From contig JAVBPT010000070.1 in assembly GCA_031549455.1 (NCBI GenBank), positions 1 to 7,972 on the forward strand: 7,972 nucleotides of DNA, in the 5' to 3' direction. Shown piece by piece: positions 1 to 6,631 of the stretch (the stretch's first letter is position 1; the number at the start of each line of letters is the position of its first letter). Below the pieces are notes generated by a model. That model saw only the letters and a program-made list of their open reading frames with translations. It did no database searches and had not been told where the DNA came from. The position numbers and the translations under genes were made by a program. Origin of the DNA: JAVBPT01 sp031549455 (lineage in GTDB: Bacteria; Bacillota; Clostridia; Lachnospirales; JAKSVV01).

Positions 1-106
1 TACATTCTCTCATCTTTTGGTAGAACTTTCTGAAGAGGAGATTATCGAAGAATTTTTAACATTTCAGAGAGGGCTTATTTTTGAAGAGAGTATGCAAGAA
101 GGCTAA
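1..106 (+). CDS. C-terminal end of an unidentified protein (5' truncated)
   Basis: An open frame enters from the left edge (first full codon at base 2) and ends at TAA 104-106, giving 34 residues that start TFSHLLVELSEEE and end FEESMQEG. The tail is strongly acidic (about ten Glu) and looks helical. It does not carry the conserved C-terminal peptide of FtsZ, the gene often found upstream of spoIIGA in Firmicutes, so I do not assign it to FtsZ. The frame is open throughout and is followed 25 bases later by a strong terminator, which supports it being the true end of a gene transcribed from outside the window. Function cannot be judged from this fragment. Confidence 0.6.
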   Translation, partial: TFSHLLVELSEEEIIEEFLTFQRGLIFEESMQEG

Positions 107-131
107 AAAAGTCATATCGTATAAAATATAG

Positions 132-170
132 AGGAAACATGTGGGCTTATGTCACACGTTTCCTTTTTTT
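132..170 (+). terminator. Intrinsic terminator ending the upstream transcript
   Basis: Arm AGGAAACATGTG (132-143) pairs with CACACGTTTCCT (153-164) across a 9-base loop. That is 11 pairs of 12, with one A-C mismatch, followed directly by seven T (164-170). This is a classic rho-independent terminator. It separates the upstream gene from the sporulation cluster, so spoIIGA needs its own promoter, which must lie in the 60 bases that follow. Confidence 0.88.
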
Positions 171-171
171 A

Positions 172-214
172 TGTCCCAAAAGTGACAAAAAAAATAGAAT
201 TCATCTGTTATATT
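172..214 (+). promoter_or_regulatory. Candidate Spo0A-activated promoter of spoIIGA-sigE
   Basis: A -10 element TATATT (209-214) is preceded by an extended TG (206-207). The nearest -35-like hexamer, GTGACA (182-187), lies 21 bases upstream, too far for a normal sigma-A promoter. The B. subtilis spoIIG promoter has the same unusual wide spacing and depends on Spo0A bound over its -35-like element. Two 0A-box-like heptamers (consensus TGNCGAA) fit this: TGACAAA at 183-189 (6 of 7) overlaps the -35-like hexamer, and TGTCCCA at 172-178 (5 of 7) starts 11 bases earlier, about one helical turn. The predicted start near 221 leaves a very short leader. The elements are seen in the sequence; Spo0A control is inferred from the homologous promoter. 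Confidence 0.45.
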
Positions 215-231
215 GGAGTAAAAGGAAAGAT

Positions 232-1023
232 ATGTATATTGAAATTTACCTGGATTTAATTATCTTGATTAATCTTTTAATGATTTTCTCTATTAATCTA
301 ATGGTGAAGAAGATAGAAAAGCTGGATATTCGAACATTAAAGGTATTTTCAATTAGTCTGCTTGGTTCCATTCTTTCAGGAATCTTTACAGTCTATTGTC
401 CGGTGCAGGTTAACCTGTTTGCTGGTGGGGTGTTACTTTGCTTTAATACGATCTTATTGTGCGGTCCAAGAACGAGCAGAGCGTTTGTAAAGGGGTATAT
501 TCTCAGTATCCTTTTAACTATTTTGACCTCTGGTACAGTTTTATCCATTTCTTCCTTTATGCTTCAGGGACGAGTCACAACCAATCTTATAATCTTATCC
601 ACCTCCTCTGTGGTTGTTTTTCTGATTCTAAGTGTTGTAAAGGTTTACATAAAAAGTATATGGAAACAAAACAATATTTATTTGTTGTGTCTTATGATAG
701 GAAATAAGAGATTGTGGGTAAAAGCTTATCTGGATACGGGAAATCGACTATATGATGATACAACGAACATGCCGGTCTGTATTATAGAAAAGGACACAAT
801 AGAGATTTTGAAAAGCCAATTAATTTTGCATAAAATTAGAGTAAAAACCGTCTCGAATGATACTGAATATTTGGAAATATTCGAGGTGTCGAAACTTAAA
901 ATTTACGATCGGAAAGAGGGTGATAAAAAACTTGAAAATGTGCTTTTTGCAATCGCAAATCATACGTTGGATCAAAACAATCAGTTTCATGCATTACTGC
1001 ATCCAGATATTTTGTTTAGTTAG
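232..1023 (+). CDS. spoIIGA: SpoIIGA, sporulation sigma-E processing aspartic protease
   Basis: 263 residues. SpoIIGA is the membrane protease that removes the pro-sequence of sigma-E at the sporulation septum after a forespore signal (SpoIIR). The N-terminal half has about five hydrophobic segments (roughly residues 5-25, 37-55, 60-77, 86-111 and 118-140), followed by a cytoplasmic domain. That domain carries the catalytic motif AYLDTGNRL, with Asp168 as the expected active-site aspartate, and the family ending HALLHPDIL. I chose ATG 232 because MYIEIYLDLI matches the usual SpoIIGA N-terminus and AAGGA lies five bases upstream. An in-frame ATG at 139 falls inside the terminator stem and would add an unrelated basic extension. 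The protein is somewhat shorter than the roughly 309-residue B. subtilis protein. Its stop codon lies within the sigE ribosome binding site, consistent with coupled expression of protease and substrate. Confidence 0.93.
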   Translation: MYIEIYLDLIILINLLMIFSINLMVKKIEKLDIRTLKVFSISLLGSILSGIFTVYCPVQVNLFAGGVLLCFNTILLCGPRTSRAFVKGYILSILLTILTSGTVLSISSFMLQGRVTTNLIILSTSSVVVFLILSVVKVYIKSIWKQNNIYLLCLMIGNKRLWVKAYLDTGNRLYDDTTNMPVCIIEKDTIEILKSQLILHKIRVKTVSNDTEYLEIFEVSKLKIYDRKEGDKKLENVLFAIANHTLDQNNQFHALLHPDILFS

Positions 1024-1027
1024 GAGG
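1022..1027 (+). promoter_or_regulatory. sigE ribosome binding site overlapping the spoIIGA stop
   Basis: AGGAGG (1022-1027) lies four bases before the sigE ATG at 1032 and shares bases with the spoIIGA TAG stop (1021-1023). A ribosome terminating on spoIIGA therefore sits on the sigE binding site, suggesting translational coupling of protease and substrate. Confidence 0.8.
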
Positions 1028-1031
1028 AAAA

Positions 1032-1769
1032 ATGAAGTTAACATTTTTTATTCAAGATTTTAAGACAAAACTATTTAAGGTATTATCCATTCTATTTGAC
1101 GATCAGAATCATAATGAGATCTATTATATAGGGAATAGTGAGTATTTACCGGAACCACTCACGAAAGAGGAGGAGGAGGAGCTACTCAAAAAATTCGAAG
1201 CAGGAAATGACGAAGAAAGTAGAAATACCCTCATTGAAAAAAACCTACGTCTTGTGATTTACATCGCCAAAAAATTCGAAAATACAGGCATCAATTTGGA
1301 GGATTTAATCTCGATTGGGAGCATTGGTCTTATCAAAGCAATCAATACATTTAAATTGGATAAGAACATCAAGCTCGCGACCTATGCATCCAAATGCATT
1401 GAAAATGAGATCTTGATGTATATTCGAAAAAATGCCAAGTCGAGGTTTGAGGTACCAATTGATACACCGTTGAATACAGATTGGGACGGGAACGAACTCC
1501 TATTATCGGATATCATTGGAACGGATGAGGACATTATTTTCAAAGATTTAAATCGTGACGTGGAAAACAAAATTCTAAATTCAATTTTGGTCAAGTTGAA
1601 TGATCGAGAAAAGGAAATTATTACATTGCGCTTTGGGTTAAGCACCCGCGAAAATGAACTTACGCAGAAAGAGGTGGCAGAATACCTTGGGATTTCGCAG
1701 TCTTATATCTCGCGACTGGAGAAGAAGATTATGAGAAGACTCAGAAAAGATTTGTCAAAAATGTATTGA
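1032..1769 (+). CDS. sigE: Pro-sigma-E, early mother-cell sporulation sigma factor
   Basis: 245 residues, close to the 239 of B. subtilis SigE. This sigma-70 family factor directs early mother-cell transcription during sporulation and is made as an inactive, membrane-associated precursor. Residues 1 to about 31 form the pro-sequence, an amphipathic segment rich in Phe, Leu and Lys. EIYYIGNSEYLP (29-40) matches the SpoIIGA cleavage region (EVYYIGGSEALP in B. subtilis). Region 2 covers about 65-134, with NLRLVIYIAKKFENTGINLEDL and IKLATYASKCIENEILMYIRKN. The family signature DWDGNELLLSDIIGTD is at 150-165. Region 4 is about 188-241, with the helix-turn-helix TQKEVAEYLGISQSYISRLEKK. The gene follows spoIIGA after eight bases and is expected to share its transcript. 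Its last codons contain the -35 element of the candidate sigG promoter. Confidence 0.96.
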   Translation: MKLTFFIQDFKTKLFKVLSILFDDQNHNEIYYIGNSEYLPEPLTKEEEEELLKKFEAGNDEESRNTLIEKNLRLVIYIAKKFENTGINLEDLISIGSIGLIKAINTFKLDKNIKLATYASKCIENEILMYIRKNAKSRFEVPIDTPLNTDWDGNELLLSDIIGTDEDIIFKDLNRDVENKILNSILVKLNDREKEIITLRFGLSTRENELTQKEVAEYLGISQSYISRLEKKIMRRLRKDLSKMY

Positions 1770-1792
1770 AATGTCACCCCTTGGCTATACTG
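1763..1792 (+). promoter_or_regulatory. Candidate sigma-F / sigma-G promoter of sigG
   Basis: GTATT (1763-1767), inside the end of sigE, is followed after 15 bases by GGCTATACTG (1783-1792). The latter fits the sigma-F -10 pattern GGnnAnAnTn at every fixed position. The same bases read as a sigma-G site: TATACTG (1786-1792) agrees with CATACTA at 5 of 7 and stands 18 bases from the -35. This suits the known biology of sigG, which is first transcribed by sigma-F and then by sigma-G itself. The predicted start is about 1797-1800, so the leader would be only about 20 bases and would begin within or just after the hairpin loop. Confidence 0.65.
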
Positions 1793-1810
1793 AAAATAGC
1801 AAGGGGTGAT
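1774..1810 (+). promoter_or_regulatory. RNA hairpin covering the sigG ribosome binding site
   Basis: TCACCCCTT plus GCTAT (1774-1788, with one G bulged at 1783 or 1784) pairs with ATAGC-type sequence and AAGGGGTGA (1796-1809): 14 base pairs around a 7-base loop, with a possible extra G-U pair at 1773/1810. The 3' arm contains the sigG Shine-Dalgarno sequence GGGGTGAT (1803-1810), seven bases before the ATG at 1818, so folding would hide it. There is no run of T after the stem, so it is unlikely to be a terminator. A similar secondary structure near the sigG start is known in B. subtilis to lower translation. Confidence 0.75.
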
Positions 1811-1817
1811 TTAATTT

Positions 1818-2588
1818 ATGTTAAAAGTTGAAATATCTGGAATCAATACAGTCAATTTAAAAGTGCTTCCTGAGAAAGAACAGAAGAGAATTTTAACCAA
1901 CATGAAGGATGGTGACTTGAGCGAGCGAGAAAAATTTGTAAATGGCAACCTAAAATTGGTCCTCAGCGTGATCAAGCGCTTTGGTTCAAGAAGTGAAAAT
2001 GCAGATGATTTATTTCAGGTGGGTTGCCTTGGGTTGATTAAAGCAATGGATAATTTTGATCTTAGTCTAAATGTGAAATTTTCAACTTACGCAGTACCAA
2101 TGATTATAGGAGAGATTAGGCGGTATCTAAGAGACAATAATTCAATACGAGTTTCTAGATCTTTAAGAGACATTGCTTATAAATCATTAAAGGCAAAAGA
2201 AGAGTTAATCAAGAATTGTATTAATGAGCCGACCATTGAACAGATTGCGGAGTTAATTGGAGAAGAAAAGGAGAATGTAGTACTTGCCTTGGAGTCAATA
2301 CAGGACACGCTTTCCCTATACGAACCCATTTACAATGATGGAGGGGATGCGATTTATATAGTAGACCAGGTGAGCGACGAGAAAGATACAGATGAAAATT
2401 GGATCACCTCGATTGGTATTAAGGAGAGCATCAAAAAGCTAAAGAATCGAGAAAAGTTGATTATTAATCTCCGCTTTTTTAAGGGGAAGACGCAGGTTGA
2501 GGTGGCAAATGAAATAGGTATTTCTCAGGCTCAGGTGTCACGACTTGAGAAGAATGCACTAGCCAAAATAGAACGGGGAATTTCATAA
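1818..2588 (+). CDS. sigG: Sigma-G, late forespore sporulation sigma factor
   Basis: 256 residues against 260 for B. subtilis SigG, collinear over the whole length. It directs late forespore genes such as those for small acid-soluble spore proteins and germinant receptors. The N-terminus VEISGINT resembles VEICGVDT of SigG. Region 2 lies at about 41-108, including DDLFQVGCLGLIKAMDNFDL and FSTYAVPMIIGEIRRYLRDNN. VSRSLRDIAYK (112-122) begins region 3, and SLYEPIYNDGGDAIYIVDQ is a SigG/SigF signature. Region 4 is about 205-252, with TQVEVANEIGISQAQVSRLEK. Asn42 in VNGNLKLVL matches the B. subtilis Asn45 that distinguishes SigG from SigF, which supports sigG over sigF, as does its place after sigE. 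The start is ATG, whereas B. subtilis sigG uses a weaker codon. No clear terminator follows, so some read-through into glnN is possible. Confidence 0.96.
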   Translation: MLKVEISGINTVNLKVLPEKEQKRILTNMKDGDLSEREKFVNGNLKLVLSVIKRFGSRSENADDLFQVGCLGLIKAMDNFDLSLNVKFSTYAVPMIIGEIRRYLRDNNSIRVSRSLRDIAYKSLKAKEELIKNCINEPTIEQIAELIGEEKENVVLALESIQDTLSLYEPIYNDGGDAIYIVDQVSDEKDTDENWITSIGIKESIKKLKNREKLIINLRFFKGKTQVEVANEIGISQAQVSRLEKNALAKIERGIS

Positions 2589-2594
2589 AAAAGG

Positions 2595-2623
2595 TTTACT
2601 TCTTCTTGGATTTAACATATAAT
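2595..2623 (+). promoter_or_regulatory. Sigma-A-like promoter of glnN
   Basis: TTTACT (2595-2600, 4 of 6 to TTGACA), an exact 17-base spacer, and a consensus TATAAT (2618-2623). Initiation would be near 2630, about 20 bases before the glnN start. The gap between sigG and glnN (62 bases) holds no GlnR/TnrA-type TGTNA-N7-TNACA site, no glutamine riboswitch and no clear terminator. Confidence 0.75.
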
Positions 2624-2650
2624 TAGAATTAGTTTAGAAAGAGTAAAGAG

Positions 2651-4732
2651 ATGAGTTATCCAGAAGAAGTATATGGGAGCATGGTTTTTTCAGATAATGT
2701 TATGAGAGAAAAATTGACCAAGAAGGCCTATGAATCCTTGAAAAGAACAGCAGAATTTGCCCTCCCACTTGATCCGGAAATTGCGGATGAAGTGGCACAT
2801 GCAATGCGTGAATGGGCTGTCTTAAAAGGGGCAACCCACTTTACTCATTGGTTTATGCCACTGACGGGCGTAACGGCGGAAAAACATGAGGCTTTTGTCA
2901 CACCCACATCAGACGGCAAAGCGATTATGGAATTTTCTGGAAAAGAATTAATCAAGGGCGAATCGGATGCTTCCAGCTTTCCATCTGGAGGCCTTAGAGA
3001 GTCTTTTGAGGCAAGGGGGTACACTGCTTGGGATTGCACCTCTCCTGCTTTTGTGAAAGACTGCTCGCTTTACATTCCGACCGTTTTCTGTTCCTACTCT
3101 GGGGAGGCGTTGGATCAAAAAACGCCACTTTTGCGTTCAATGGAATGTTTAAATAGACAAACATTAAGACTCCTAAATCATCTTTCCGACCATACCACAA
3201 AAAGAGTGAGTTCTATGGTTGGAGCAGAGCAGGAGTACTTTTTAGTTGACAGGGAATTATACCAAGAGCGTTTAGATTTGAGTATGTGTGGGAGGACGCT
3301 TGTGGGGGCAAAACCGCCCAAGAGTCAAAAGATTGGAGCCCATTACTATGGGCGCATTCGACTTAGAGTAATGGCTTTTATGAAAGAATTGGATGAGGAA
3401 CTTTGGAAGTTAGGTGTACCGGCCAAAACCAAACACAATGAGGCGGCACCAGCACAACATGAGCTTGCGAATGTATATTCTACTGCCAACATCACTTGTG
3501 ACCACAATAACCTTACCATGGAGATGATGAGGAAAGTGGCTAAAAAACATGGTTTGGCTTGTTTGCTACATGAGAAGCCGTTTCGAAATGTAAACGGATC
3601 TGGGAAACACAATAATTGGTCCCTTGTCACAGATGAGGGAAAGAATTTATTGAATCCTGGGAAAACACCACAGGAAAATCTCAGCTTTATTCTGATTCTT
3701 TGTGCAATTTTAAAAGGAATCGATGAACATCAAGATCTTTTAAAGTATTCGGTATCGAGCCTTGGAAACGATGAACGACTTGGAGGATTTGAGGCACCAC
3801 CGTCGATCATATCGGTCTATTTAGGCGAAGAATTAACAGAGATCCTATCTGCAATTGAGGAAAATAGGCCTCCCAATCTAAAAAATGGAGAAACGATTAA
3901 ATTAGGGGTGACTTCAATCCCAACACTTCCGAAAGATACCAGCGATCGAAACAGGACCTCTCCTTTTGCATTTACTGGAAACAAGTTTGAGTTTAGGATG
4001 TGTGGCTCTGCGCAATCAGTTGCAATGCCAAACTATGTTCTAAACTCGATTGTGGCGTATGAATTTTCGAGGATTGCAGATCGGCTCGATGTGGCCAAAA
4101 ATAGTGGTCGGGAGATCAAGAATGAAATTAATGCAATTATTTTAGAGATCATTCGAAAGCATAAGAAAATTATTTTTAATGGAAATAATTACGCCAAAGA
4201 ATGGCAAGCGGAGGCCAAAACAAGGGGGTTAAATATTTCCAATTGTGCTATTGATAATTTTGAGGCCATTGTAGCTGAAAAAAATATAAAGCTTTTTGAA
4301 AGGTTGAGGGTCTTATCTAGATTAGAATGTTCTGCAAGGCATGAGATCACGTATCAGATTTTTAAAAATACACTTCAATTAGAGTTGGAGACGCTAGAGA
4401 TTATGATCAAAAGACAGATCATACCTTGCGTATTAAAGTATATCAATGAGATGGCGTCTGGGGTATTGGCATTACAAACCCTAGGACTATCTACAAGGGT
4501 TCAAAAAAAGGTGATCGATGTTCTAAATGGACGCATAGGGGAGCTTTATGATCTTGTAGATCAGTTCGATTCGATTGAGGAATTAAGCACAGAAGAATTA
4601 AAAGAATTCTATAAGCAAAACTGGTTTCCAAAGGTTGAAAAGGCACGTGCGCTTTGTGATGAGCTGGAAGATTTAATCCCCAAAAATCTATGGCCATTTC
4701 CTACATATACAGATTTGATGTTTAAACTTTAA
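2651..4732 (+). CDS. glnN: Glutamine synthetase type III (GlnN)
   Basis: 693 residues, typical for the type III family (about 700) and far longer than type I (about 445-470). It makes glutamine from glutamate, ammonia and ATP in the cytoplasm; family members are dodecamers. The N-terminus (YGSMVFSDNVMREKL) and MREWAVLKGATHFTHWFMP belong to the type III N-terminal domain. The catalytic domain shows the metal-binding GAEQEYFLVD (Glu193, Glu195), KHNEAAPAQHE (Glu264), NGSGKHNNWS (around His320), NDERLGGFEAPPS, and DRNRTSPFAFTGNKFEFR (432-449) for nucleotide and substrate binding. A helical C-terminal domain follows from about residue 480. All recognisable catalytic motifs are intact, so the enzyme should be active. 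The start has only a weak upstream purine tract (AAAGAG) rather than a GGAGG core, but MSYPEEVYGSMVF agrees with the family start. It has its own promoter and looks monocistronic. Confidence 0.96.
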   Translation: MSYPEEVYGSMVFSDNVMREKLTKKAYESLKRTAEFALPLDPEIADEVAHAMREWAVLKGATHFTHWFMPLTGVTAEKHEAFVTPTSDGKAIMEFSGKELIKGESDASSFPSGGLRESFEARGYTAWDCTSPAFVKDCSLYIPTVFCSYSGEALDQKTPLLRSMECLNRQTLRLLNHLSDHTTKRVSSMVGAEQEYFLVDRELYQERLDLSMCGRTLVGAKPPKSQKIGAHYYGRIRLRVMAFMKELDEELWKLGVPAKTKHNEAAPAQHELANVYSTANITCDHNNLTMEMMRKVAKKHGLACLLHEKPFRNVNGSGKHNNWSLVTDEGKNLLNPGKTPQENLSFILILCAILKGIDEHQDLLKYSVSSLGNDERLGGFEAPPSIISVYLGEELTEILSAIEENRPPNLKNGETIKLGVTSIPTLPKDTSDRNRTSPFAFTGNKFEFRMCGSAQSVAMPNYVLNSIVAYEFSRIADRLDVAKNSGREIKNEINAIILEIIRKHKKIIFNGNNYAKEWQAEAKTRGLNISNCAIDNFEAIVAEKNIKLFERLRVLSRLECSARHEITYQIFKNTLQLELETLEIMIKRQIIPCVLKYINEMASGVLALQTLGLSTRVQKKVIDVLNGRIGELYDLVDQFDSIEELSTEELKEFYKQNWFPKVEKARALCDELEDLIPKNLWPFPTYTDLMFKL

Positions 4733-4753
4733 AGGGTACCTCGGTACTCTTTT
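4731..4753 (+). terminator. Short terminator-like hairpin at the glnN stop codon
   Basis: AAAGGGTAC (4731-4739) pairs with GTACTCTTT (4744-4752) around the loop CTCG, giving nine pairs including one G-U. Only four T follow (4750-4753). The stem begins inside the TAA stop codon of glnN. Placement is right for an intrinsic terminator, but the short T tract makes partial read-through into the next operon likely. Confidence 0.6.
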
Positions 4754-4755
4754 AT

Positions 4756-4807
4756 AAAATCTTATTGAAAATTTGTTTTTTTATATTATACTTGGGAGTA
4801 AGATTTT
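4756..4807 (+). repeat. Perfect 9-bp inverted repeat bracketing the operon promoter
   Basis: AAAATCTTA (4756-4764) and its exact reverse complement TAAGATTTT (4799-4807) are separated by 34 bases that contain the whole -35/-10 core. The left arm abuts the -35 hexamer. The right arm covers the expected start point and ends against the GGGGGA ribosome binding site. It could be a split operator for a dimeric or tetrameric regulator, or chance in A/T-rich DNA. Confidence 0.5.
4765..4792 (+). promoter_or_regulatory. Sigma-A-like promoter of the DUF2207/PfkB-like/YigZ operon
   Basis: TTGAAA (4765-4770, 5 of 6), a 16-base spacer, and TATACT (4787-4792, 5 of 6). A T-rich stretch (4776-4782) fills the spacer. 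Initiation would fall near 4799, leaving a leader of about 15-18 bases that carries the GGGGGA binding site (4808-4813). Confidence 0.65.
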
Positions 4808-4813
4808 GGGGGA

Positions 4814-6631
4814 ATGATGAAAAGGGCCTTCTATATTGTATTTATATTCTTCTTGTTTTCGTTTAATAAGGTTAGTGCCAGCATGCTTGAAATAGAAAAT
4901 TATGATATAAGTCTTTTGGTTACAGAAAAAAATGACTATGAGATTACAACCAATATCACTTTTCTTTCGGAAAATCAAATTATTTATTTTAGTTATCCGG
5001 TGAACAAGGTGAGCGATGATTATCATATTCAGGTTGAAGAGGTTCATGTAGAGGGAGCGGAATACACTATACAAGAAGATGACGAGGGGCTTACAATTCA
5101 TTTAATACAGCTCTATACAGAATCCAAAAAGGTTGTTATACGATACGTGTATCATAAGGGCAAGAACATACGAAATGGAAGACAGTATTTTGAATATGAG
5201 TACTTGCTTCCTCAATTAAAGATACCTGTTCATAACTTCAATGCAGCTGTGATTTTGTCCAGAAATATGATTACCCAAAACCTGGATTTAAGGTTAATAG
5301 AAAAGCAAGGAATTCCATTAAACTCACTTGAAAGGGATTCAAAACTTGCTTATAGCATAGCAAAAGATAGAATATCGATTACTTCATTAGCGGGGCTTGA
5401 AATAGGAGAAGTGATTGGACTTCGTTTTGATCTACCAAAGGGTTATTTTAGCAGTAGCTTTATACTCGATCAGAACAATATGTTGGTTTTGATTCTTCTC
5501 GCTCTTATTTCTCTCTTCGCACTATTTATGTGGTATGTTTTGGGGTTCAATGAAACGGTGCGAATTAGACTGAAATCTCATCCGCCGAATGGCTTAAGTC
5601 CTGTTGAGATTGGGTATATGATTGATGAACGACTTGAATTTACAGACATCTATCACATGCTCCTCTATTGGGCAGAAAAAGGATATTTGAAAGTTGTGGA
5701 TCAGGGTTTAAGCAAAGAGGCTGCAAACCTACATGAGTTTAAGGTTATAAAGACAGACCCTATGCCAAAAGAGGTGCCGGCGTATGAAAGGGAGATGTAT
5801 GATGCTTTCTTTGAGCTTACAGAAAAAGAAGATGAAATTAGCACCATTCACCTGAAGAGAGAGGCGAGCGACTCATTTGGCACTTTACAATATTACACCA
5901 ATCGAATTGAGGAGATTGGTGAGGGCATCTATGAAACCATACGAAAAAAAAGCAACGATGCTAAGAGTAGCCATATTAACCGACTCATTTCCTTTTTCAA
6001 ACTTTCTATTTTCGCTTTTTGGAATATCTTAATTTTTATCGATTACTATGGATATCATATGGATATCAAGGATAAAACCTTTTTGGCTTTTACAGAGGTT
6101 ATTTTGTTGATTTTACTGTTTAGCCAAGTGAGGGACACAAACAAAATTTTAAATCAGGTCTTATTCATATTGCTAGCAGCGTTTTCTCATTTTTATTTCA
6201 ACATGCCGTGGGCTCATCTTGTGTGCATGGTTGCACTCTTTCTGGTGACTCAGTATGCGAGAAATAAGACGACGAAATACACGATGTTGGGACGAGAAAT
6301 GCGAGGGTTTAGGCAATTTATTAAAGAGGCAAATGAGAAAGACATTTTGAGGCTGCAAGAAGAGAATGATCGATATTTTTATGAAATTCTACCTTATGCA
6401 CTCATGTTTAGACGGGGTGATTTATGGATAGAGCATTTTAAAAAGATAGATCTAAAGCTTCCAAGTTGGTATGAGACGGACAAAAAAGAGGATTTTAAAA
6501 CGATAAAAGTGTTTATTAAAAGCATTGATGCATTTGCATTCACCATTCTTAAATCAATCAATAATGCGGTTGATTCAAAAAAGAATACGGATAACGAATT
6601 TGGGGAAGAGAAAGGCGGGAGAAAAAAGTGA
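4814..6631 (+). CDS. DUF2207-family membrane protein, function unknown
   Basis: 605 residues. Residues 1-22 are a signal peptide ending VSA|S. An extracytoplasmic, beta-rich domain (about 23-220) follows, then a membrane segment at about 223-243. Next comes a cytoplasmic part opening with HPPNGLSPVEIGYMID (256-271), a hallmark of DUF2207, and a winged-helix-like stretch. Further hydrophobic segments lie at about 395-413, 423-438, 445-461 and 466-481. MLGREMRGFRQFIKEAN and RYFYEILPYALMFRRGDLWIEHF form the conserved C-terminal cytoplasmic module. Family members usually end in a Gly/Ser-rich tail; this one ends in about 60 charged residues with no such tail. Two consecutive ATGs occur (4814, 4817). 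GGGGGA (4808-4813) touches the first, so the second has the more plausible spacing. The stop overlaps the next start by four bases (GTGA). The family has no established biochemical function. Confidence 0.88.
   Translation: MMKRAFYIVFIFFLFSFNKVSASMLEIENYDISLLVTEKNDYEITTNITFLSENQIIYFSYPVNKVSDDYHIQVEEVHVEGAEYTIQEDDEGLTIHLIQLYTESKKVVIRYVYHKGKNIRNGRQYFEYEYLLPQLKIPVHNFNAAVILSRNMITQNLDLRLIEKQGIPLNSLERDSKLAYSIAKDRISITSLAGLEIGEVIGLRFDLPKGYFSSSFILDQNNMLVLILLALISLFALFMWYVLGFNETVRIRLKSHPPNGLSPVEIGYMIDERLEFTDIYHMLLYWAEKGYLKVVDQGLSKEAANLHEFKVIKTDPMPKEVPAYEREMYDAFFELTEKEDEISTIHLKREASDSFGTLQYYTNRIEEIGEGIYETIRKKSNDAKSSHINRLISFFKLSIFAFWNILIFIDYYGYHMDIKDKTFLAFTEVILLILLFSQVRDTNKILNQVLFILLAAFSHFYFNMPWAHLVCMVALFLVTQYARNKTTKYTMLGREMRGFRQFIKEANEKDILRLQEENDRYFYEILPYALMFRRGDLWIEHFKKIDLKLPSWYETDKKEDFKTIKVFIKSIDAFAFTILKSINNAVDSKKNTDNEFGEEKGGRKK

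Noticed and set aside
139..231. Upstream in-frame ATG at 139 that would lengthen SpoIIGA by 31 residues
   Set aside because: It lies inside the terminator stem, lacks a sensible binding site, would need transcription starting before the candidate promoter, and adds a basic segment foreign to SpoIIGA. MYIEIYLDLI at 232 matches the family start.
459..1063. Alternative + strand open frames at 459-707 and 857-1063
   Set aside because: They lie in another frame within spoIIGA or across its junction with sigE, have Cys/Tyr/Lys-skewed composition and no family resemblance.
1166..1182. Run of five GAG codons in sigE resembling repeated ribosome binding sites or a slippage tract
   Set aside because: It encodes Glu46-50 in a normally acidic stretch of SigE, there is no useful downstream start in another frame, and sigE continues intact.
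1774..1810. Intergenic hairpin as a terminator of sigE
   Set aside because: The stem is strong, but only short T stretches broken by A follow, and its 3' arm is the sigG ribosome binding site. A masking role fits better, though weak termination cannot be excluded.
2589..2650. Possible glutamine riboswitch or GlnR-type operator before glnN
   Set aside because: The gap is only 62 bases, shows no stable fold and no TGTNA-N7-TNACA match; only a sigma-A-like promoter is visible.
2845..3630. Minus-strand open frames opposite glnN
   Set aside because: These are shadows of a conserved glutamine synthetase reading frame, with no binding sites or recognisable protein features.
4781..5101. Minus-strand 106-codon open frame opposite the DUF2207 start
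   Set aside because: It covers the promoter and signal-peptide region of a well-supported gene. Its hydrophobic look comes from reading A/T-rich DNA in reverse.
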